In this document: positions 58,214 to 64,000 of the stretch, in pieces
Position numbering within the stretch: position 1 is the stretch's first letter
Layout of the letters: each line of letters begins with the position of its first letter
Assembly (NCBI RefSeq): GCF_002848265.1
Contig: NZ_CP025422.1
Coordinates: forward strand, 1,766,727-1,830,726
Length of the DNA: 64,000 bases
Direction: 5' to 3'
Source of the DNA: Zhihengliuella sp. ISTPL4
Lineage (GTDB): Bacteria > Actinomycetota > Actinomycetes > Actinomycetales > Microbacteriaceae
Program-made: the position numbers and the translations under genes
The notes under the pieces: generated by a model
What the model was told of the DNA's origin: nothing
Databases searched by the model: none
Seen by the model: the letters and a program-made list of their open reading frames with translations, nothing else

Positions 58214-58603
58214 TCACGGGCGGCGGCGCTCCCCCGGCGCCGGCTCCCCGGCGCTCTGGACATACGCGACGGTCAGCGTGAGCCTCCCGCGGCGCAGACC
58301 GTCCGCGCGCAGCACCGCGTCCACGGCGTCACAGGCATGCCGCAGCGTGGCGACGCTGGCCACGCGCCCGTCGGCCCCGATCGCGGCCTCGACCTCCACG
58401 CCGTCCGCGCCGGCGGCGACGGACACGATCGGTTCCGCACCGCGCTCGTTTCCCCACGCCGCCGCGCCCGCACGCACGAGGTGGGAGACGAGCGACCCGG
58501 ACCGGTATACGCCGCGCACCCCGGAACAGGCGCGCAGGGCCGTCTCGATCCGGATCGCGAGGTCCGCGCGATCCGCTTTCGTCATCTCGGCGTCGGTCAT
58601 CAC
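58214..58603 (-). CDS. small Asp23-operon protein of unknown function
   Basis: The 129-residue soluble protein has a pattern of short strands and helices (ETALRACSGVRGVYRSGSLV, IVSVAAGADGVEVEAAIGAD, LTVAYVQ) that resembles a degenerate Asp23/Gls24 domain. The start is GTG 58603, overlapping the preceding stop (GTGA), or ATG 58600. It is the last gene of the Asp23/sigma operon. No known catalytic motif is present. Confidence 0.65.
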   Translation of the reverse strand: MMTDAEMTKADRADLAIRIETALRACSGVRGVYRSGSLVSHLVRAGAAAWGNERGAEPIVSVAAGADGVEVEAAIGADGRVASVATLRHACDAVDAVLRADGLRRGRLTLTVAYVQSAGEPAPGERRRP

Positions 58604-59202
58604 GCCCCCTCCCTGACGTCCGTGATCGCGACGTCGATGGCCACGACTCGCAGCTCGGTGTGCCGTCGCAACCGGTCATCCACCTCCGCACGGAGGCGGT
58701 CGGCGACGTCGCGGAGAGGGTCGCCGAGGCGCACGCTCGCGTCGATCATCACTCGCACCGGCGCCCCGGGCTCGGTCACGTCGCCGTCCAGCCGGCACCG
58801 GCCGACCAGAACCCCGGGAACGGCCTCCTCCGCGGCACGGACCAGCCCGCGCACGGCACCCTCGGTGATCGCGAGCTCCACGTCGGGGTCGTCGGAGGCG
58901 AACGGGATGCGCCGCCCTGCCTGCGCGTCCATCGCGATGCCGCTCAGGATCCGGTCCACCCAGCTCTCGTCCACCGGGGCGGCCGAGTCCGCATCGTCAT
59001 CCATCAGCTCGCTGCCGAGTCCGCGCAGTCTCTCGAGAGCGTCGAGCGCGAGCTGGCACCCCGGAGACTCCTCGATCGCGGGCTTCCGGGGGAGGCGTCC
59101 GGCGTCCAGGTAGTCGCTGAGGTCTTCGATCGTGTGCCCGTCCAGGTCGGCGGGCTCCAGGCCGAGGCGGCGCAGCTCGTCGTCTTCGTGGTGATCGGTC
59201 AT
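58600..59202 (-). CDS. Asp23/Gls24-domain protein with anti-sigma-like N-terminus
   Basis: The 200-residue soluble protein has two parts. Residues about 8-65 (DELRRLGLEPADLDGHTIED, LSDYLDAGR and PGCQLALDALERL) form the segment that in related actinobacterial proteins accompanies ECF sigma genes. Residues about 90-195 are an Asp23-like alpha/beta domain (ELAITEGAVRGLVRAAEEAV, PVRVMIDASVRLG). It overlaps the ECF sigma gene by ATGA, the position where an anti-sigma factor is usual. A role as anti-sigma is inferred from context. Confidence 0.7.
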   Translation of the reverse strand: MTDHHEDDELRRLGLEPADLDGHTIEDLSDYLDAGRLPRKPAIEESPGCQLALDALERLRGLGSELMDDDADSAAPVDESWVDRILSGIAMDAQAGRRIPFASDDPDVELAITEGAVRGLVRAAEEAVPGVLVGRCRLDGDVTEPGAPVRVMIDASVRLGDPLRDVADRLRAEVDDRLRRHTELRVVAIDVAITDVREGA

Positions 59203-59765
59203 CGCCACGCCTCCATCCGTGTGATCAGGAATCGTCGCGCGCGGGACAGCAGTCCGCGCACCGTGCTGACGGGGAGGTCGAGCTCGGCAGCGATCTCCTC
59301 GTAGCTGTACTCGCCCAGCTCCCGCAACACCCAGCACTCGCGCTGGGCCTCCGGGAGTTCGTTCAGGGCGGCGGCGAGGGCGGCGACACCGGCACGCGCC
59401 TCGACGACCGCCTCCGGGGCGGCCTGCAGCGGCGCCGGCCGATCGAGCTCGTCGACATCGAGCGCCGGGCGCGTCCGGCGCAGCCGATCCACGGCCTTGC
59501 GGCTCACGATCCGCATGAGCCAGCTCTTGACCTTCGCGGGGTCCTCCAGCTCGCCGAACCGCTGCCAGGCGGTCACGAACGCGTCCTGCACGATGTCGTC
59601 GACCTCGGCCGACGCATTGAGCATTCGTTGCGTGTAGGCCCTCATCATCGGCGTGTACCTGCGCACGAGCACGGCGAACGCAGCGACGTCCCCGTCCATC
59701 GCCCGGCCGGCGACGATGCGGTCCCCTGCCTGCTCCAGCGCCTCACCCCAGCGGTCGGCTGCCAT
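59199..59765 (-). CDS. ECF-family RNA polymerase sigma factor
   Basis: The 188-residue protein has sigma region 2 (YTQRMLNASAEVDDIVQDAF, VTAWQRF) and region 4 (LPEAQRECWVLRELGEYSYE, EIAAELDLPVSTVRGLLSRA). It starts 117 bp after the CsbD gene. The first 15 residues are an extension before region 2. Linked to Asp23 genes on both sides, it probably controls envelope-stress genes including this operon. Confidence 0.93.
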   Translation of the reverse strand: MAADRWGEALEQAGDRIVAGRAMDGDVAAFAVLVRRYTPMMRAYTQRMLNASAEVDDIVQDAFVTAWQRFGELEDPAKVKSWLMRIVSRKAVDRLRRTRPALDVDELDRPAPLQAAPEAVVEARAGVAALAAALNELPEAQRECWVLRELGEYSYEEIAAELDLPVSTVRGLLSRARRFLITRMEAWR

Positions 59766-59882
59766 TCCCCCACCCCTCGTTCACGGTTCCCCAGACGTTC
59801 GGAGCCCGCATCGCCTCGGATCGGATCGACCCGACGCGCGCGGGTGGAGGAGACGCCCCCGCGGGCGCCCCCTCCCCTCGCG
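59766..59882 (-). promoter_or_regulatory. intergenic region before the ECF sigma gene
   Basis: The 117-bp gap contains no gene. A GGAAC-type element occurs on the minus strand (GGGGAACCGTGAACG) about 16-29 nt before the ATG, and a GC-rich hairpin (CGCCCCCGCGGGCG type) lies near 59855-59875. Either an internal promoter or an attenuator is possible; neither is certain. Confidence 0.25.
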
Positions 59883-60056
59883 TCACTTGGTGAACGTGTC
59901 CTTGACATCCTCGGCCGCGTTCCTGACGTCGCCCTTGGCCTGTTCGGCCTTGCCCTCGGCGACGAGCTTGTCGTTGTCCGTGACCTCGCCGACGACCTCC
60001 TTGGCCTTGCCTGCGACCTTTTCCGCTGCAGCCTTGAACTTGTTCTCCGCGCTCAT
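59883..60056 (-). CDS. CsbD-family stress protein
   Basis: The 57-residue hydrophilic protein has the CsbD pattern: KVAGKAKEVVGEVTDNDKLV, AEGKAEQAKGDVRNAAEDV and KDTFTK at the end. CsbD proteins are small stress-induced proteins of unknown mechanism (general-stress controlled in Bacillus). It lies 14 bp after the membrane gene in the Asp23 operon, with GGAGGCGCC before the ATG. Confidence 0.9.
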   Translation of the reverse strand: MSAENKFKAAAEKVAGKAKEVVGEVTDNDKLVAEGKAEQAKGDVRNAAEDVKDTFTK

Positions 60057-60070
60057 GGCGCCTCCTTTCC

Positions 60071-60769
60071 TCACACGACCCCGACGGTCGGGGTCGACGT
60101 CTTCGTGCTCGTCCGCTCCCGCGGCGCGGTGGCCTGTCCGGCCGCGAGCGAGCGGCGCATCCGCTGTCGCGAGCGGAAGAGTTCCCGCCAGCCGCGGTCG
60201 GCGATGTGCACCACCAGGGGCAGACGCGTGCCGGAGAGGGCGTCCCATTCCTGCACGACATGATCGACGGCCGCGAGCAGCGCGCCCAGCGCCGCGCCGG
60301 AGCGCGGGGTCACCGCGAGACCGAGGGCGATCCCTAGCCCGACCTTCCGGCTCGTCACCCGTGCCGCGAGGACATCCGCGCGCTCCGCGAGCGGTGCCGC
60401 GAGCAGCTCCTCCGCCACACTCCGGTCGACGGCGGTCGCGCCCCGCTCGCCGGGCAGGCGCAGAACGGTGCGCTCGCGCCGCGACCGGCGGGTGAGCAGG
60501 AACGCCACGAGCAGGACCACGAGCAGCAGGGCGACGGCGATCTCCACGATCGCCCACAGCGGCACGAAGCCGGTGCCGGGGAGGTCGAGTCCCCAGGCCC
60601 CCGACCACGCCACGATGCCGTCGGCCGGAGCGAGCGCGTCCTCGACGGTGGCAGGGAGCGCCCCCGCGCCGCGCAGCCCCGCTGCGAGCAGGGCGGTTCC
60701 TGCTCCGAGCAGCAGTACGCCTCCTCCGAGGAGGACGGTGCGGTTCGCCGCCGTTCCTGCCGACGTCAT
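60071..60769 (-). CDS. two-helix membrane protein of the Asp23 locus (AmaP-like position)
   Basis: The 232-residue protein has a first helix (about 12-34), an extracellular loop and a second helix (about 70-90) followed by RRSRRERTVLRL and an Ala/Arg-rich cytoplasmic part. In Firmicutes AmaP anchors Asp23 to the membrane with a similar two-helix hairpin. Here the homology is only in layout and neighbourhood. Its start overlaps the preceding stop by 4 bases. Confidence 0.65.
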   Translation of the reverse strand: MTSAGTAANRTVLLGGGVLLLGAGTALLAAGLRGAGALPATVEDALAPADGIVAWSGAWGLDLPGTGFVPLWAIVEIAVALLLVVLLVAFLLTRRSRRERTVLRLPGERGATAVDRSVAEELLAAPLAERADVLAARVTSRKVGLGIALGLAVTPRSGAALGALLAAVDHVVQEWDALSGTRLPLVVHIADRGWRELFRSRQRMRRSLAAGQATAPRERTSTKTSTPTVGVV

Positions 60770-61332
60770 GCGATCACTCCTTCCCGTGCCACCTGCACCC
60801 GCGGCGAGAGCCGGAAGCCGGCCTCGTCCAGGACCCGCGCCGCCGCCTCCTCGGCGGCGGCCGCATCCACCGGCACTCCGCTCGTCGGCGTGATCCGGAT
60901 CAGCGCCGCGCGTCGGGCCACGGTCACGCCCACCTGCCCGCGCGGCACTCCGATCCGGCGCGCGACACCGTCCGCGATGGCATCGGCGAGCACGCCGTCG
61001 TCGACCACGAGCGCCGCCCGCGTGTGGAGACGTGTGCGGCGCGCACGGCGCCCCGGAAGGACGGCGAGCGCGACGAGGAGCAGCGCCAGCACGAGGAGCA
61101 CGATCCCGATCGCGATGAGGCCCGACGGCGTCTGCACGACCGCCACGACGGGTGCGAACCAGGCGGTGATCTGCGTGCGGAGTCCCGCATCGGCGGCCGA
61201 CGCGACCGTTCCCGCCAGCAGCGCGAGGAGGATCGCCGTCAGCACCACCGCGAGCGCGATGGCGGGACCCCGACGGGTCGCCCTCGCCTCACGACGGAGC
61301 AGCCGCCGTGTTGTCACCGTGTCCACCGTCAT
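60766..61332 (-). CDS. DUF6286-like membrane protein
   Basis: The 188-residue protein has a basic N-terminus (RRLLRREARATRRGP), two membrane helices (about 23-45 and 70-93) and a cytoplasmic C-terminal domain (about 100-188) with an Asp23-like strand pattern. It matches the DUF6286 proteins that accompany Asp23 genes in actinobacteria, by memory of context. It overlaps both neighbours by ATGA. Confidence 0.7.
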   Translation of the reverse strand: MTVDTVTTRRLLRREARATRRGPAIALAVVLTAILLALLAGTVASAADAGLRTQITAWFAPVVAVVQTPSGLIAIGIVLLVLALLLVALAVLPGRRARRTRLHTRAALVVDDGVLADAIADGVARRIGVPRGQVGVTVARRAALIRITPTSGVPVDAAAAEEAAARVLDEAGFRLSPRVQVAREGVIA

Positions 61333-61670
61333 GCCACTCTCCTTCCGATCTCACGTCGGACTCCGGCGAAGCGCACGTCCACCGCTCCCACTTGGCGGGC
61401 GGCAAGATCGCGCATGCCGCGCACCACGGCATCGCGGACGGCCTCCGCCCGGACGCTCACGGGATCGCCCCCACGGCGTCCCAGGACGACCGGAACCTCC
61501 ACGGACACCCGCAGGTCACCGCGCCGGTCAGCGAGCTGAACGCGCACGTCGCCGGCTCCGACCCGGGCGGCGTCGCCGACGATACCCAGGGCAAGCCGGT
61601 GCAACGCTCGGGCTTCGACGACCGTGGCCCCCGCCACGGTCGTCGGCCCGTCCGTCTGTGCGGCGCTCAT
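61329..61670 (-). CDS. Asp23/Gls24-like protein
   Basis: The 113-residue soluble protein has a single Asp23-like domain: ARALHRLALGIVGDAARVGA, RVQLADRRGDLRVSVEVPVV and AVRDAVVRGMRDLAARQVGA in order. It lacks the canonical AREVxGV motif present in the first gene of the operon. It overlaps neighbours by 4 bases. Confidence 0.7.
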   Translation of the reverse strand: MSAAQTDGPTTVAGATVVEARALHRLALGIVGDAARVGAGDVRVQLADRRGDLRVSVEVPVVLGRRGGDPVSVRAEAVRDAVVRGMRDLAARQVGAVDVRFAGVRREIGRRVA

Positions 61671-61858
61671 GAGGACGATCGCCGCCCCCGCACGACGTCG
61701 GCGAGCGCCCGCACGTCCAGGCGACCGTCGGCGATGCGGCCGGCGACCGCGCCGACGAGCATCGCGAGGGCCACGAGCAGGAACGCCCAGAACCCCAAGA
61801 CGATCCAGGTCAGCGCGAGCACCGTCGCCGCAGCTCCGCCGATCACCGAGGCGTTCAC
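61667..61858 (-). CDS. small two-helix membrane protein (DUF2273-like)
   Basis: The 63-residue protein is mostly one hydrophobic hairpin (about 5-45), with GFWAFLLVALAMLVGAVAGR in its second half, and ends with a basic DVVRGRRSSS tail. In Firmicutes Asp23 loci a small DUF2273 protein holds this position. It overlaps the first Asp23 gene and the next gene by ATGA. Confidence 0.72.
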   Translation of the reverse strand: MNASVIGGAAATVLALTWIVLGFWAFLLVALAMLVGAVAGRIADGRLDVRALADVVRGRRSSS

Positions 61859-62292
61859 TGGACTCGCGCCTCCGGGGCGTCGTCGTCGTCCTCGGAGGGG
61901 ATGTGCACGTCGTTGACGGTCACGTTCACCTCGGCGACATCCATCCCCACCAGCTCCACCATGGCCCGGTGGATCGCGGCCCGCACCTGATCGGCCACCT
62001 TCTGCAGGGACACGGGGTACTCCGCCACGATCGTCACGTCGACCGCCACCTGCGTCTCACCCACCTCGACGCTGATCCCCTGCGCGAGGTCGGTCGTGTT
62101 GAGGGCGTCGCGGATCGCGCCCATCATGCGCGCGGCGCCCCCGCCCAGGGCGTAGACGCCGTCGACCTCTCGTGCCGCGATGCCGGCGATCTTCGCGACC
62201 ACCGCATCCTCGATCGTGGTCTTCCCCGCCGCCCCCTGCGACGCCGGAACGACCTGAGCCTTCGGCTGGGTGGCCCCAGTCACGTTCGCCAT
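61855..62292 (-). CDS. Asp23/Gls24 family envelope-stress protein
   Basis: The 145-residue protein has the core Asp23 motifs TTIEDAVVAKIAGIAAREVD, GVYALGG and VEVGETQVAVDVTIVAEYPV, with VADQVRAAIHRAMVELVGMD and VNVTVNDVHIP. The ATG at 62292 has AAGGAG six nt upstream and is chosen over the upstream ATG at 62319. The acidic C-terminus is SEDDDDAPEARVQ. It is the first gene of the operon and divergent from the TetR gene. Confidence 0.88.
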   Translation of the reverse strand: MANVTGATQPKAQVVPASQGAAGKTTIEDAVVAKIAGIAAREVDGVYALGGGAARMMGAIRDALNTTDLAQGISVEVGETQVAVDVTIVAEYPVSLQKVADQVRAAIHRAMVELVGMDVAEVNVTVNDVHIPSEDDDDAPEARVQ

Positions 62293-62431
62293 CTCGAGCT
62301 CCTTCATCCGTGTGTCCACGCGGTCTCCGCGCGGGCCGTGTTCTCACGACACCACTAAGACGGTCGGGGAGCACGGAATGTCACAAACTTCTTCGGATGA
62401 TTTTCTTCGCTGCCCGCGGACGACGGCTTTC

Positions 62432-62466
62432 AGTGCACTCCAAGGTTGAAAGTGCAAAGTTGCACT
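62432..62466. promoter_or_regulatory. operator repeats upstream of the TetR gene
   Basis: A perfect inverted repeat AGTGCAA-AG-TTGCACT lies at 62451-62466, three nt before the TetR ATG. A second palindrome AGTGCACT is at 62432-62439, and another AGTGCA half-site lies inside the gene just after its start. The arrangement is typical for autorepression by a TetR protein. Assignment to this TetR is by position. Confidence 0.65.
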
Positions 62467-62468
62467 CT

Positions 62469-64000
<1,532 letters not shown>

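Overview
The window is a GC-rich stretch from a flagellated, high-GC Gram-positive bacterium. Gene order, 4-bp ATGA/GTGA overlaps, frequent GTG starts and apparent leaderless starts, Asp23/DUF6286-type genes and the rplM-rpsI-glmM order fit Microbacteriaceae, most likely Microbacterium. This is an inference from gene content; no rRNA marker is present. Coding density is very high. The longest gene-free gap is about 200 bp, and no tRNA, rRNA, CRISPR array, insertion sequence or prophage was seen.

Region 1 (1-13941) is a flagellar cluster: the end of fliJ, fliK, flgD, flgE, an opposed M23 endopeptidase gene, then flbD-motA-motB, fliM-fliN-fliO-fliP-fliQ-fliR-flhB-flhA and csrA. Three sigma-28-like promoters (TAAC/TCAC, 15 bp, then a GCCGATAA-like box) lie before the peptidase gene, flbD and fliM. 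The flbD leader carries two hairpins, one with GGA in its loop, suggesting that CsrA from the end of the cluster may act on it.

Region 2 (13948-24834) is signalling and housekeeping. It holds a degenerate GGDEF membrane protein coupled to a PAS histidine kinase, the tightly overlapped acpS-alr-tsaE-response regulator operon, glmS, coaA, a Ppx/GppA phosphatase, a VanZ protein and a low-molecular-weight protein tyrosine phosphatase.

Region 3 (24831-51075) is a large surface-glycan locus. One minus-strand run (44110 to 35345) encodes what looks like a complete PglF-E-C-D set for making and loading N,N'-diacetylbacillosamine. It is followed by a WbuB-like glycosyltransferase and a CapE-CapF-CapG (FnlABC) set for UDP-N-acetyl-L-fucosamine. 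A plus-strand run (30767-35326) encodes GDP-mannose 4,6-dehydratase, a glycosyltransferase, a perosamine-synthase-like aminotransferase and a Wzx-like flippase. A Wzy-like polymerase, a nucleotide-sugar dehydrogenase, further glycosyltransferases, a DUF4012 protein and two tandem Wzz/BY-kinase proteins complete a Wzx/Wzy-type system. glmS lies on one side and glmM on the other; their products lead to UDP-GlcNAc.

Region 4 (51118-57250) has glmM-rpsI-rplM with a structured 5' leader, an endonuclease/exonuclease/phosphatase protein, truA, an APC permease with a good promoter, and an HxlR regulator. Region 5 (57344-64000) has the divergent NmrA/QorB-like reductase, an Asp23/Gls24 envelope-stress operon with its own ECF sigma factor, and a TetR regulator with a DHA2-type MFS exporter cut by the window end.
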